Notes: generated from the letters alone by a model not told the origin. DNA of 64,000 bases from Cohnella sp. AR92 (GCF_003990975.1 NZ_RZJR01000016.1:55533-119532), one strand, 5' to 3'; counted from the stretch's first letter, positions 28,796-38,114 are shown. Numbers and translations are program-made.

Positions 28796-28893
28796 GGTGA
28801 CTAACGCGAACGATCCGCAGCATTTGCGTTTTCGAAACGAAACCTTTTCCCAGATTGCAGGTAATTAATACGGTAGAGCGGAGGAGGAACGGA

Positions 28894-29778
28894 ATGGAGA
28901 CGGAGAGGCACGCCGATGGCGGTATCGTAGAGTTGGATCGCATTCACAAGCGTTACTCGAAGGAATTCGTGCTGCGAGGCGTCAGTATAACCATTCGAAG
29001 CGGAGAGATTCTGGCTGTCATGGGAAGGAACGGTTCTGGCAAAAGCACGCTGCTCCGAATAGCTGCCGGCCTGACGGTGCCAAGCCGGGGGGATCGAAAG
29101 GTTCGAGGGGAGCCGGGGATGGTGATCGCCTATGCCCCAGACAGGCTGCCGAAGCTTAGGTTTACTCCGAGAGAATATCTGAGGCACATGGTCGAGATAG
29201 ACAGCCGGACCGTTTCGTCAAGCCATGCGAATTCCTCGGATTCCATCGAGAGTTACCTGGAGCGCTTCGGAATGGCGAATACGGGGAAGACGCTGATGAA
29301 GGACTTCTCGAAGGGCATGCTGCAGAAGATCAATCTCATTCAGGCGTTCCTGCGCGATCCCCATGTCCTGCTGCTGGACGAGCCTTTCTCCGGATTGGAC
29401 GACGCCTCCAGGAAGCTGCTGGCCGATGAATTGACGGAACAGAAGAGCCGGGGGAAGGCGGTCGTCGTTGCCAGCCATGACGGAGAATGGGTCTCCCAGA
29501 CGGCGGATCGGATCGTCGTTTTGAATGGCGGCGAGATCTCCTCGGAACGAAAGGCGGATACGCAGAAAAAAGTGCCGCGGAAGGTGATCGAGTGTTTGCT
29601 GCCGGATGGGCGGGGGGCGGACAGGGAACCTGGGGCGGAAGGTATCGTCCGTGCCGAGCGAAGCGGTCGACGGGCCCGGTATGAAGTGGAGGCTCCGTCA
29701 GCGGATCGGCTACTGATGAGTCTTCTGGAGCAGGGAGCTTCGATCGTCAGCGTGCAGGAGAAGGGAGACGGCTTATGA
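28894..29778 (+). CDS. ABC transporter ATP-binding protein
   Basis: A 294-residue ATPase. Walker A GRNGSGKST (about residues 44-52), a degenerate signature FSKGMLQK in place of LSGGQ, Walker B VLLLDEPFSGLDD, and the H-loop SHD are visible. The FSKGM form is common in ATPases paired with simple exporter or ABC-2 type permeases. After about residue 215 comes a charged C-terminal extension of some 80 residues. The start follows GGAGGAGG. It overlaps the permease gene by four bases (ATGA), so the two are coupled. Substrate unknown. Confidence 0.9.
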   Translation: METERHADGGIVELDRIHKRYSKEFVLRGVSITIRSGEILAVMGRNGSGKSTLLRIAAGLTVPSRGDRKVRGEPGMVIAYAPDRLPKLRFTPREYLRHMVEIDSRTVSSSHANSSDSIESYLERFGMANTGKTLMKDFSKGMLQKINLIQAFLRDPHVLLLDEPFSGLDDASRKLLADELTEQKSRGKAVVVASHDGEWVSQTADRIVVLNGGEISSERKADTQKKVPRKVIECLLPDGRGADREPGAEGIVRAERSGRRARYEVEAPSADRLLMSLLEQGASIVSVQEKGDGL

Positions 29779-30479
29779 TCGCTCTAATAAGGTACTTCTC
29801 CGCTTATTATCTTCGTTCCTATCGTCATCTTTTGCCCGTATGCGCGTATGTCGGAATCATCGTATGGGTTTATTCGGTTGTTCCGAATCCGGTGATGGAC
29901 AGCTATGCCTTCACTTCTTTGTTATTATTCTTCGTGTCGGCCTGGATCGGCTATGGCTTCGTCGATCTGGAGCATGAAGCCCAGCGGCTTGTTACGTATT
30001 CCCGAGCCGGCAGCATGGCGCGCTACTGCGGAGCGCAGTACTTGTTCATGATGATGATCGCGGCTGCGTTCAGCCTTCTGGCAACGGTTTATCCGATTTT
30101 ATTCGATAAGTTCGACCGAACGCCTACCTTAGAGGAAGCTTTGGTCGCCGCCGGCGCCCATCTCGTGCTAGCATCTCTCGGAATCGCGTGCGCGATGTGG
30201 TTCTCGGAGAAAATGGTCGCGAGCCGGATGACGGCCATCTTGGGGCTGTTGCTCACCTTGGCGATCTCGGCCGGCGCCATGGGGATTGCCGAACAGCTTC
30301 CAAGCGGAGCGAAGGGAATTCTGTGGCTGCTTCCGCCCGTTAGCCGCGTGACGGATGTATTTATCAATTATGAGGATAGCTCCTCGATTTGGATCGTTTT
30401 TGTTCTGCTGCTTCCGGCGCTTTATTCGGGCGTCCTGTTGTGGGGTTATATACGAGTTGCCAAGGCGAAAATGTACTAG
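29775..30479 (+). CDS. Membrane protein, probable ABC-2 type permease
   Basis: A 234-residue protein with about six hydrophobic segments (roughly residues 17-37, 46-62, 88-110, 125-145, 155-175, 205-226). I see no motif specific for a substrate. Its start overlaps the stop of the ATPase gene, strongly suggesting it is the membrane partner of that ATPase. No extracellular binding protein is nearby, so export or a membrane-maintenance role is more likely than import. No terminator follows; the rplGB promoter starts 88 bases on. Confidence 0.75.
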   Translation: MIALIRYFSAYYLRSYRHLLPVCAYVGIIVWVYSVVPNPVMDSYAFTSLLLFFVSAWIGYGFVDLEHEAQRLVTYSRAGSMARYCGAQYLFMMMIAAAFSLLATVYPILFDKFDRTPTLEEALVAAGAHLVLASLGIACAMWFSEKMVASRMTAILGLLLTLAISAGAMGIAEQLPSGAKGILWLLPPVSRVTDVFINYEDSSSIWIVFVLLLPALYSGVLLWGYIRVAKAKMY

Positions 30480-30566
30480 GAATCGACCTTGGTCAGGGCT
30501 TCAGGCGAGCGGCTGGGAGCGCTGCGCGCTAACAAAAATAATCCTTTAACCGTATCGGTTGAATCC

Positions 30567-30595
30567 TTGACACGGGCTATATCGGATGATAAGAT
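30567..30595 (+). promoter_or_regulatory. Sigma-A promoter of rplGB-rpsL-rpsG-fusA-tuf
   Basis: Perfect TTGACA (30567-30572), 17-bp spacer, TAAGAT (30590-30595), 55 bases before rplGB. Confidence 0.8.
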
Positions 30596-30649
30596 GTTCT
30601 AGTGTGTGCCCGACGTGCTGAAACTTATGCTACTGGAGGTCGAATGTCC

Positions 30650-30901
30650 ATGGATGACGTGGAACGTTTGGAACCGGGAACCATCAAGGTAGGCACAAAG
30701 CAGACGATCAAGACGGTCGAACAACACAAAGCCTCCTTGGTCTATGTAGCGCAAGATGCAGATTCGCGCCTATTGAATCGTATCGTGCAGATTTGCAAAC
30801 AGCACTCCGTCAAGGTTGTGTTTGTAGATACGATGCGCAATTTAGGCAAAACATGCGGAATTGAGATCGGCACGGCTTGCGCCGCTGTCGTAGAGGAATA
30901 G
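30650..30901 (+). CDS. rplGB: L7Ae-family kink-turn RNA-binding protein (YbxF/RplGB)
   Basis: An 83-residue L7Ae/L30e-fold protein. Conserved GTKQTIKTVE, the alternating LVYVAQDADSRL segment and GKTCGIEIGTACAAVV match B. subtilis YbxF, which binds kink-turn RNAs, including some riboswitches. The ATG at 30650 is nine bases after GGAGGT; an ATG six bases earlier is too close. It precedes rpsL as in Bacillus. A 169-base gap to rpsL contains no clear promoter. Confidence 0.92.
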   Translation: MDDVERLEPGTIKVGTKQTIKTVEQHKASLVYVAQDADSRLLNRIVQICKQHSVKVVFVDTMRNLGKTCGIEIGTACAAVVEE

Positions 30902-31070
30902 GAATTACGGGTTTAGCCGTTCTGGAATTGTCACTTTGGCGAGGAGAGAAGCGGTCGAACCCTTTCGCATTTCTCAAAATGAACCGCCTGGGTCTGTGGA
31001 CTTCGCTCCGCTAGGGCAGGATGCCGTTATTCTTTGTTCTCTAACATTATGGGAAGGGGGTGGCAATACC

Positions 31071-31490
31071 ATGCCAACAATCAACCAACTCGTACGCAAA
31101 GGCCGCGAAGCTAAGGTCGTCAAGTCGAAGTCCCCTGCTCTGCAGAAGGGCTACAACGCTCTGAAGCGCGTTGAAACCGATCTGAGCGCTCCTCAGAAGC
31201 GCGGTGTATGTACTCGTGTAGGTACGATGACTCCGAAGAAGCCAAACTCCGCACTTCGTAAGTATGCCCGTGTTCGTCTGACGAACCGCGTAGAAGTTAC
31301 GGCTTACATTCCGGGTATCGGTCACAACCTGCAAGAGCACAGCGTCGTGCTGATTCGTGGCGGTCGTGTAAAGGACCTTCCGGGTGTCCGTTATCACATC
31401 GTTCGCGGCGCTCTGGATACCGCAGGCGTAAACAACCGCAAGCAAGCTCGTTCCAAGTACGGAACGAAGCGCGCAAAGGCCAAAAAATAA
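31071..31490 (+). CDS. rpsL: 30S ribosomal protein S12
   Basis: A 139-residue decoding-centre protein. The loops that set streptomycin response, TPKKPNSALRK and GRVKDLPGVRYH, are in the wild-type form with their lysines intact. MPTINQLVRKGR is the usual start, after AAGGGGGTG. It begins the str cluster with rpsG, fusA and tuf. Confidence 0.98.
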   Translation: MPTINQLVRKGREAKVVKSKSPALQKGYNALKRVETDLSAPQKRGVCTRVGTMTPKKPNSALRKYARVRLTNRVEVTAYIPGIGHNLQEHSVVLIRGGRVKDLPGVRYHIVRGALDTAGVNNRKQARSKYGTKRAKAKK

Positions 31491-31553
31491 GATCGGGCGC
31501 CTAGGTTTAAACTAGAGCTCGTTCATGAAGAATGAGAAAGGAGGAATTACTCG

Positions 31554-32024
31554 ATGCCACGTAAAGGACCAGTACCGAAGCGGGACGTTCTCCCGGATCC
31601 GGTATACAATAGCAAGCTGGTTACTCGTCTCGTAAACCGGATCATGATCGACGGGAAGAAGGGCGTTGCGCAACAACTGTTGTACAATGCGTTCAACCTG
31701 ATTCAAGAGCGTTCCGGCAAGGACCCAATGGAAGTCTTCGAAGCGGCTATCAAGAACATCATGCCGGTACTCGAAGTTAAGGCTCGTCGCGTAGGTGGTG
31801 CAAACTACCAAGTTCCGATTGAAGTGAAGCCGGAGCGCCGTACGTCCCTTGGACTTCGTTGGCTCGTCAACTACTCCCGCAACCGCGGCGAGAAGACGAT
31901 GGAAGAACGTCTTGCAGCTGAGATCATGGACGCAGCCAATAACACTGGCGCAGCCGTGAAGAAGCGCGAAGACACGCACAAAATGGCTGAGGCCAACAAA
32001 GCATTCGCCCACTACCGCTGGTAA
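31554..32024 (+). CDS. rpsG: 30S ribosomal protein S7
   Basis: A 156-residue protein that nucleates the 30S head and contacts mRNA and tRNA at the E site. The PRKGPVPKRDVLPDPVYNS start, the internal GGANYQVPIEVKPERR and the end KANKAFAHYRW are full length. Ribosome binding site AAAGGAGGA. It is 63 bases after rpsL and 36 before fusA; S7 is often the repressor of this operon. Confidence 0.98.
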   Translation: MPRKGPVPKRDVLPDPVYNSKLVTRLVNRIMIDGKKGVAQQLLYNAFNLIQERSGKDPMEVFEAAIKNIMPVLEVKARRVGGANYQVPIEVKPERRTSLGLRWLVNYSRNRGEKTMEERLAAEIMDAANNTGAAVKKREDTHKMAEANKAFAHYRW

Positions 32025-32060
32025 GCCAGAGGAGTTACGGAAGCGAAAGGAGACCAAAGT

Positions 32061-34136
32061 ATGTCAAGAGAGTTCTCCTTACAGAATACGCGTAATATCG
32101 GGATCATGGCGCATATTGACGCGGGCAAGACAACGACCACGGAACGGATTCTGTTCTACACCGGACGCGTTCATAAGATCGGCGAAGTGCACGAAGGCGC
32201 CGCTACGATGGACTGGATGGAGCAAGAACAAGAGCGCGGCATCACGATTACGTCTGCTGCGACGACCGCTCAGTGGAAGGGTCACCGCATCAATATTATC
32301 GACACCCCAGGGCACGTTGACTTCACGGTTGAAGTTGAACGCTCCCTGCGCGTATTGGACGGAGCCGTTGGCGTATTCAGCGCCAAGGAAGGCGTAGAAC
32401 CGCAATCCGAGACGGTATGGCGTCAAGCTGACCGTTACGGAGTACCGCGTATCGCCTATGTAAACAAGATGGACATCATCGGCGCAGACTTCCTGCGTGT
32501 CGTTCAAGACATGCGCGCTCGTCTGCAAGCCAATGCTGTCGCTATCCAATTGCCGATCGGCGCCGAGAACGACTTCAAGGGCATGATCGACCTGATTGAC
32601 CGGGTCGCTTATGTTTACCAAGACGATCTGGGCAAAGATCCGGTGAAGTCCGAGATTCCTGCCGAGCTGGCCGACCAAGTCGAAGAGCTTCGCATGGAAT
32701 TGGTAGAGAAGGTTGCCGAGCTTGACGAAGAGCTGATGATGAAGTACCTCGAAGGCGAAGAGCTGACGGTTGCTGAGATCAAGAAAGCTCTCCGCAAGGG
32801 CGTCGTGGAAGTTAAGATCTTCCCGGTTGTCTGCGGATCTTCCTACCGCAACAAAGGCGTACAGCCTATGCTGGACGCAGTCGTTGACTTCCTGCCGGCT
32901 CCTATCGACGTTCCGGATATCAAGGGACATCTCGAAGACGGCACGGAGACGACGCGCAAATCCGCGGACGATCAACCGTTCTCGGCACTCGCGTTCAAGA
33001 TCATGACCGACCCTTACGTCGGTAAGCTGACGTTCTTCCGCGTGTACTCCGGCGTACTGGCTTCCGGTTCGTACGTACTGAATGCAACGAAGAACAAGCG
33101 CGAGCGTATCGGCCGTATCCTGCAGATGCATGCGAACAGCCGTCAAGAAATCAGCGAAGTATACTCCGGCGACATCGCCGCTGCCGTCGGTCTTAAGGAC
33201 ACGACGACGGGCGACACGCTGTGCGACGAGAAGAATCCGGTTATTCTCGAGTCCATGAACTTCCCAGAGCCTGTTATCCAGCTTGCGGTTGAGCCTAAGA
33301 CCAAGGCCGACCAAGACAAGATGGGTATCGCCCTGCAGAAGCTGGCCGAAGAAGATCCGACCTTCCGCGCGCATACCGACGAAGAAACGGGTCAAACGAT
33401 CATCGCCGGTATGGGTGAGCTTCACCTTGAGATCCTGATCGACCGCATGCTTCGCGAGTTCAAGGTCGAGACGAACGTCGGTAACCCGCAAGTTGCTTAC
33501 CGCGAAACGTTCAAGCAAGCGGCTAAGGTTGAAGGCAAGTTCGTACGTCAGTCCGGCGGTCGCGGTCAATACGGCCATTGCTGGATCGAGTTCGAGCCTC
33601 TTGAGCCGGGCCAAGGCTTCATCTTCGAGAACAAGGTTGTCGGCGGCGCCGTACCGCGCGAATATATCGCTCCGGTACAAGCCGGTATCGAAGAGTCGAT
33701 GAAGAATGGCGTCCTGGCGGGCTTCCCGCTGGTTGACATCAAAGCCACGATCTTCGACGGTTCGTACCATGACGTCGACTCCAACGAAATGGCGTTTAAG
33801 ATCGCCGGTTCGATGGCGCTTAAAGCAGCTAAGGACAAATGCGCTCCTGTCCTGCTTGAGCCGATCATGAAGGTTGAAGTTACCGTTCCTGAAGAGTACA
33901 TGGGCGATGTCATGGGCATGCTCAGCTCCCGTCGCGGACGCATTGAAGGCAGCGATACCCGTCACGGTGCGCTGATCGTCAGAGCGAAAGTGCCGTTGGC
34001 TGAAATGTTCGGCTACTCCACGGTTCTTCGTTCCGGTACGCAAGGCCGCGGCGTGTTCTCCATGGAACTGTCGCACTACGAAGAAGTGCCGAGATCCATT
34101 TCCGAAGCGATCATCGCTAAGAACAAAGGCGCTTAA
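32061..34136 (+). CDS. fusA: Elongation factor G
   Basis: A 691-residue GTPase that drives translocation and, with RRF, ribosome recycling. Motifs G1 AHIDAGKTTTTER, G2 RGITITSAA, G3 DTPGHVDF and G4 NKMD are visible; domains II to V follow, with GGAVPREYIAPVQAG-like sequence in domain IV. Full family length. The ribosome binding site AAAGGAGA is upstream. Bacterial fusA copies are sometimes duplicated; this one, in the str cluster, is the housekeeping form. Confidence 0.99.
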   Translation: MSREFSLQNTRNIGIMAHIDAGKTTTTERILFYTGRVHKIGEVHEGAATMDWMEQEQERGITITSAATTAQWKGHRINIIDTPGHVDFTVEVERSLRVLDGAVGVFSAKEGVEPQSETVWRQADRYGVPRIAYVNKMDIIGADFLRVVQDMRARLQANAVAIQLPIGAENDFKGMIDLIDRVAYVYQDDLGKDPVKSEIPAELADQVEELRMELVEKVAELDEELMMKYLEGEELTVAEIKKALRKGVVEVKIFPVVCGSSYRNKGVQPMLDAVVDFLPAPIDVPDIKGHLEDGTETTRKSADDQPFSALAFKIMTDPYVGKLTFFRVYSGVLASGSYVLNATKNKRERIGRILQMHANSRQEISEVYSGDIAAAVGLKDTTTGDTLCDEKNPVILESMNFPEPVIQLAVEPKTKADQDKMGIALQKLAEEDPTFRAHTDEETGQTIIAGMGELHLEILIDRMLREFKVETNVGNPQVAYRETFKQAAKVEGKFVRQSGGRGQYGHCWIEFEPLEPGQGFIFENKVVGGAVPREYIAPVQAGIEESMKNGVLAGFPLVDIKATIFDGSYHDVDSNEMAFKIAGSMALKAAKDKCAPVLLEPIMKVEVTVPEEYMGDVMGMLSSRRGRIEGSDTRHGALIVRAKVPLAEMFGYSTVLRSGTQGRGVFSMELSHYEEVPRSISEAIIAKNKGA

Positions 34137-34158
34137 TTTTATGTAATCGGACGGGCTA

Positions 34159-34186
34159 GGGAATGCTTCGGCATATCCCTTCCCGC
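34159..34186 (+). other. Stem-loop between fusA and tuf
   Basis: GGGAATGC (34159-34166), TTCG loop, GCATATCCC (34171-34179): eight pairs with one bulge. No T tract follows. It could stabilise the tuf message end after processing or allow partial attenuation. Confidence 0.4.
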
Positions 34187-34228
34187 CACCCTATAAATTT
34201 CCTTTACTTATAAGGAGGAGAACTTTCA

Positions 34229-35419
34229 ATGGCAAAGGCTAAATTCGAACGTACGAAACCGCACGTTAACATCGGCACGATCGGTCACGTTGACCATGGC
34301 AAAACGACGACGACTGCTGCAATCACGACGGTACTGTCCAAGCGTTATGGCGGTGCTGCCGTAGCATTCGACCAAATCGACAAGGCTCCGGAAGAGCGCG
34401 AGCGCGGTATCACGATCTCGACGGCTCACGTTGAGTACGAAACTCCTAACCGTCACTATGCACACGTTGACTGCCCTGGACACGCCGACTATGTTAAAAA
34501 CATGATCACCGGCGCTGCTCAAATGGACGGAGCTATCCTGGTTGTATCCGCTGCTGACGGCCCAATGCCGCAAACGCGCGAGCACATCCTGCTCTCCCGC
34601 CAAGTAGGCGTTCCTTACATCGTCGTATTCCTGAACAAGTGCGACATGGTTGAAGACGAAGAGCTGCTTGAACTGGTTGAGATGGAAGTTCGCGACCTGC
34701 TGACCGAGTATGAGTTCCCAGGCGACGACACTCCGATCATCCGCGGCGCTGCTCGTGAAGCTTTGTCCAACCCAGAAGGTCCTTGGGCTGACAAGATCAT
34801 CGAACTGTTCGACGCTATCGACTCCTACATCCCAACTCCTGAGCGCGACACGGCTAAGCCTTTCCTTATGCCAGTCGAAGACGTGTTCACGATCACGGGC
34901 CGCGGTACGGTTGCTACGGGCCGCGTAGAACGTGGTACGGTTAAGGTTGGCGAAGAAATCGAGATCATCGGTCTGCACGAAGATACTCGTAAGTCCGTTG
35001 TAACGGGCGTTGAAATGTTCCGTAAGCTGCTTGACTCCGCTCAAGCCGGCGACAACATCGGCGCACTGCTTCGCGGTGTTGACCGTAAGGACATCGAGCG
35101 CGGCCAAGTACTGGCTAAGCCGGGTTCCGTTAAGCCGCACACGAACTTCACGGCTTCCATCTACGTCCTGACCAAAGAAGAAGGCGGCCGTCATAAGCCT
35201 TTCTTCACGGGCTACCGTCCGCAGTTCTACTTCCGTACGACTGACGTTACGGGCATCATCAACCTGCCAGAAGGCACTGAGATGGTTATGCCTGGCGATA
35301 ACGTTACCGTTACCGTTGAACTGATCGCTCCGATCGCTGTTGAAGAAGGAACTCGCTTCTCCATCCGCGAAGGCGGCCGTACGGTTGGCGCTGGCGCTGT
35401 TGCAACGATCCAAAAATAA
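34229..35419 (+). CDS. tuf: Elongation factor Tu
   Basis: A 396-residue GTPase that brings aminoacyl-tRNA to the ribosome. GHVDHGKTT (G1), the switch II DCPGHADY and the G4 NKCD are visible, and all three domains are complete (ends GAGAVATIQK). The codon usage is strongly biased to a few codons, as expected for a very highly expressed gene. Start follows AAGGAGGAG. It ends the str cluster at the terminator 35438-35476. Confidence 0.99.
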   Translation: MAKAKFERTKPHVNIGTIGHVDHGKTTTTAAITTVLSKRYGGAAVAFDQIDKAPEERERGITISTAHVEYETPNRHYAHVDCPGHADYVKNMITGAAQMDGAILVVSAADGPMPQTREHILLSRQVGVPYIVVFLNKCDMVEDEELLELVEMEVRDLLTEYEFPGDDTPIIRGAAREALSNPEGPWADKIIELFDAIDSYIPTPERDTAKPFLMPVEDVFTITGRGTVATGRVERGTVKVGEEIEIIGLHEDTRKSVVTGVEMFRKLLDSAQAGDNIGALLRGVDRKDIERGQVLAKPGSVKPHTNFTASIYVLTKEEGGRHKPFFTGYRPQFYFRTTDVTGIINLPEGTEMVMPGDNVTVTVELIAPIAVEEGTRFSIREGGRTVGAGAVATIQK

Positions 35420-35437
35420 TCGCTTAACCGCGATAAG

Positions 35438-35476
35438 AAAGACCGCTTCGGACTTGTCCGGGCGGTCTTTTTTTTT
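35438..35476 (+). terminator. Intrinsic terminator after tuf
   Basis: AAAGACCGC (35438-35446) pairs with GCGGTCTTT (35462-35470); inner CGGAC/GTCCG extends the stem. A long T run follows. Confidence 0.93.
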
Positions 35477-35558
35477 ATCTTTTGATCCTACATAATCACC
35501 CGGCATTTATGGAAAAGTTAATGAGGAGGAAAGGCAGACTAGGAGGTGCAGTTTGTAC

Positions 35559-37181
35559 ATGAGGAGATCCGTCGCACCTATCATACTCGTTGTCCTTATC
35601 CTTGCTGCTTCCTTAGGATGCCAGAGACAAAGCACCGATAGCGGTGAGCAAGACTTAATGCAGATTAAATCGAACAACGGGAAGAGTTCGACGAAGGTCA
35701 TCCTACTATTGATTGATTCCTTAATGGCGCAGCAGATTGACCATGGGATTCTACAGAAAGAGCTTCCTGCGTTTAAGAAGCTGATAGAGCAAGGGCATTA
35801 TTATAAGGATATGGTCAGTTCGTTTCCGACCATGTCCGTATCGATTGACAGCTCGCTGATGACCGGAGCTTATCCGAACGAGCATCGAATTCCGGGACTT
35901 ACCTGGTATTCCTGGGAAGATAAGAAAGTCATTAATTACGGGACCGGACCGATGGAGGTCGCTAAGCAAGGAGTAGGCGAGACAATGGTCGATGCGGTGA
36001 TGAACTTAAACGGAAGCCATCTGAATTCCCATTTGACGACGATATATGAGGATTTAGCGAGAAGGGGCAAGACCTCAGGATCAATTAACGGCCTTATTTA
36101 CCGCGGCTCTACCGAACATCAGCTAACGATTCCGGCATGGCTTCAAGCAATAACGAAGCTTCCTCATGAGGTTCAAGTCAAAGGACCGGACTTATTGGCG
36201 TTGGGCACTCTTGCGAATCCGTTCGAGGAGGTCCGCTCTATGCCGGATGGAGTCGCCGATCGCTTCGGAATCAACAATTCCTATTCGCTCAAAGCGTTGA
36301 ATTATTTGATTGATGCGGATAAGCTGCCTGATTTTCTCTACGTGTATTTGCCTGATCTGGATCAGAAAATACATAAGAAAGGCCTTTCGGATCTGGGTGG
36401 AATTAAGGACGTCGATCAGCAGCTGCAGCCGCTATTGGACAAACTTGATTCTAGGAAAAAGAGTATGGACAAGGTTGTGCTTATGATTGCAGGGGATAGC
36501 GGGATGACTCAAATTTTGCCTGCCGCGAGCAATTCGAAAATTGACTTGCCTTCGATTTTAAAGGATTATCAGGTACTCCCGACAGGCGAAAAGGTGAGCG
36601 GTGATACGGATATCGTACTTGCGGTGAATGAGACGATGGCTTATCTCTATAACCTTGATCCGAATAAGGGTCTTGGTAAGATCGCTCAGACCATTGCTGC
36701 CGATTCCCGAATCGGTATCGTCTCATGGAGAGAGGGGGACTGGATTCGAGTCGTTCAAGGAGAAACCGGCCGCGAGCTGAAGTATAAGCAGGGTGGTAGT
36801 ACGATCGATCCTTATGAGCAGAAATGGACGATTGTTGGTGATTTAGCGGTGTTGGATCTCAAGATCGATGAGAGCAAGCAAGCATTGAGCTTTGGCCAAT
36901 ACCCTGATGCGTTAATGCGGCTCTCCGGATCGCTTCATTCGCATGAGGGGGAATATCTTGTGATAACGGCCAAGCCAGGCTACGAGCTTGCGGACCGAAG
37001 CTCCCCGACACACGCAGGAGGAGGGGGCCATGGTTCTCTCCATCGGCAGGAATCGCTTGTCCCTCTTATCCTGTATGGGACCGATCAAACGCCTCAATAC
37101 TTAAGAATTATCGACTTGAAGCCGTTTATTCTTAACCTGCTGGACAGCAAGACCCGCGTATCGTCAAGGGATCTCACTTAG
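35559..37181 (+). CDS. Alkaline-phosphatase-superfamily phosphodiesterase-like lipoprotein
   Basis: A 540-residue secreted protein with a signal peptide ending in ASLGC (C21), a usable lipobox. It shows the type I phosphodiesterase/nucleotide pyrophosphatase pattern: VILLLIDS (D53), FPTMSVSI (likely nucleophile T91), LPDLDQKIH (D268, H272) and GGGGHGSLH late. In the metal motif usually written SDHGM the His is replaced: AGDSGM (D313, S314), so zinc binding may be altered. ATG 35559 is twelve bases after AGGAGG; TTG 35553 is closer (six bases) and would add two residues. Its codons look less GC-rich than those of its neighbours, suggesting transfer. Substrate unknown. Confidence 0.82.
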   Translation: MRRSVAPIILVVLILAASLGCQRQSTDSGEQDLMQIKSNNGKSSTKVILLLIDSLMAQQIDHGILQKELPAFKKLIEQGHYYKDMVSSFPTMSVSIDSSLMTGAYPNEHRIPGLTWYSWEDKKVINYGTGPMEVAKQGVGETMVDAVMNLNGSHLNSHLTTIYEDLARRGKTSGSINGLIYRGSTEHQLTIPAWLQAITKLPHEVQVKGPDLLALGTLANPFEEVRSMPDGVADRFGINNSYSLKALNYLIDADKLPDFLYVYLPDLDQKIHKKGLSDLGGIKDVDQQLQPLLDKLDSRKKSMDKVVLMIAGDSGMTQILPAASNSKIDLPSILKDYQVLPTGEKVSGDTDIVLAVNETMAYLYNLDPNKGLGKIAQTIAADSRIGIVSWREGDWIRVVQGETGRELKYKQGGSTIDPYEQKWTIVGDLAVLDLKIDESKQALSFGQYPDALMRLSGSLHSHEGEYLVITAKPGYELADRSSPTHAGGGGHGSLHRQESLVPLILYGTDQTPQYLRIIDLKPFILNLLDSKTRVSSRDLT

Positions 37182-37212
37182 AGGGATCGACGATGATACG
37201 CGGGTTCTTTTA
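37152..37212 (+). terminator. Terminator overlapping the end of the phosphodiesterase gene
   Basis: ACCCGCGTATC (37152-37162) pairs with GATACGCGGGT (37195-37205), followed by TCTTTT. The stem's left arm lies inside the coding sequence and the stop codon is in the loop. Confidence 0.8.
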
Positions 37213-37225
37213 ATCAAAAACGTTC

Positions 37226-37888
37226 TTATTTAATTTTCTCCGGTTCCGGATAATCGATGCCTAATGTTTCGACCGTAACCTTCTTCATGACGGGCGGATT
37301 CTCGGGGGTGGACTGTTCTCCGCTTCCGTTGTCGTAAGTCGGCAGCGCGACGAGCTCGTCGACGACGTCCATTCCTTCCGTTACTTTGCCGAATGCGGCG
37401 TACATTCCGTCAAGGAAGTCGGCTTTGTCCACCATGATGAAGAATTGGGATCCAGCGCTGTTCGGACTATCCGATCTTGCCATGGAGAGAACTCCGCGTT
37501 CATGAAGCAGCTTGTTCATGACGCCGTTGTTCTCGAATTCGCCTTTAATCGAATATCCCGGATTGCCGCGGCCATTGCCTTTGGGATCGCCGCCTTGAAT
37601 CATGAATCCGGGCACCAGGCGATGGAAGGTTAATCCGTCATAGAAGCCGCTCTTTACAAGCGAGATGAAATTATTGACGGTGTTCGGCGCGACTTCGGGA
37701 TAAAGCTCGGCTTTGATGATTTTGCCGCTGTCCATCTCGATCGTCACGACCGGGTGGCTTGCTTTCGGGTCAACCTTGCCGGTGGCCGCGGCGGGTTCTT
37801 TGTTCTTGTTGCCGCATCCCGCCAATACGGACAGCAGGGCGATTCCCGCCAGCAGAAGCAAGAACGACTTGCGCGAGTAAGATCTCAT
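37226..37888 (-). CDS. Cyclophilin-type peptidyl-prolyl isomerase lipoprotein
   Basis: A 220-residue protein with a lipoprotein signal (VLAGC, cleaved near residue 25) and a cyclophilin domain. Active-site and core motifs FYDGLTFHRLVPGFMIQGGD, GEFENNG and GSQFFIMVDKADFLDG are present. It would speed prolyl isomerisation of proteins folding outside the membrane. AAGGAGG lies 12 bases before the ATG. It is transcribed toward the phosphodiesterase gene, ending 44 bases from its stop. Its own promoter is at 37925-37954. Confidence 0.92.
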   Translation of the reverse strand: MRSYSRKSFLLLLAGIALLSVLAGCGNKNKEPAAATGKVDPKASHPVVTIEMDSGKIIKAELYPEVAPNTVNNFISLVKSGFYDGLTFHRLVPGFMIQGGDPKGNGRGNPGYSIKGEFENNGVMNKLLHERGVLSMARSDSPNSAGSQFFIMVDKADFLDGMYAAFGKVTEGMDVVDELVALPTYDNGSGEQSTPENPPVMKKVTVETLGIDYPEPEKIK

Positions 37889-37924
37889 GAATGGGTAAGG
37901 CCTCCTTATGCTTGTTCAAGCTGA

Positions 37925-37954
37925 ATCATAGCACAAGAAGGATAGCTTATCCAA
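37925..37954 (-). promoter_or_regulatory. Extended -10 promoter of the cyclophilin gene
   Basis: On the minus strand TGC-TATGAT (TATGAT at 37925-37930) forms an extended -10; the -35 TTGGAT (37949-37954) is 18 bp away and weak. Confidence 0.6.
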
Positions 37955-38079
37955 TGCTCAGACTGGAGCCGTAGGAAAGCATTAGACAGTGTTTCTTCTA
38001 TATATATGTGTTAGGATTAGCATGTCCAAACGAACGGAAAGCAAGCGGGCGCGCAGTTATGAAAATGAATAAAATTTTG

Positions 38080-38108
38080 TTGCATTTGACTGGGCAGATC
38101 GCTATAAT
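38080..38108 (+). promoter_or_regulatory. Sigma-A promoter of the S10 operon
   Basis: A perfect TATAAT (38103-38108) with TTGCAT (38080-38085) 17 bp upstream. Confidence 0.7.
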
Positions 38109-38114
38109 AGTGAA

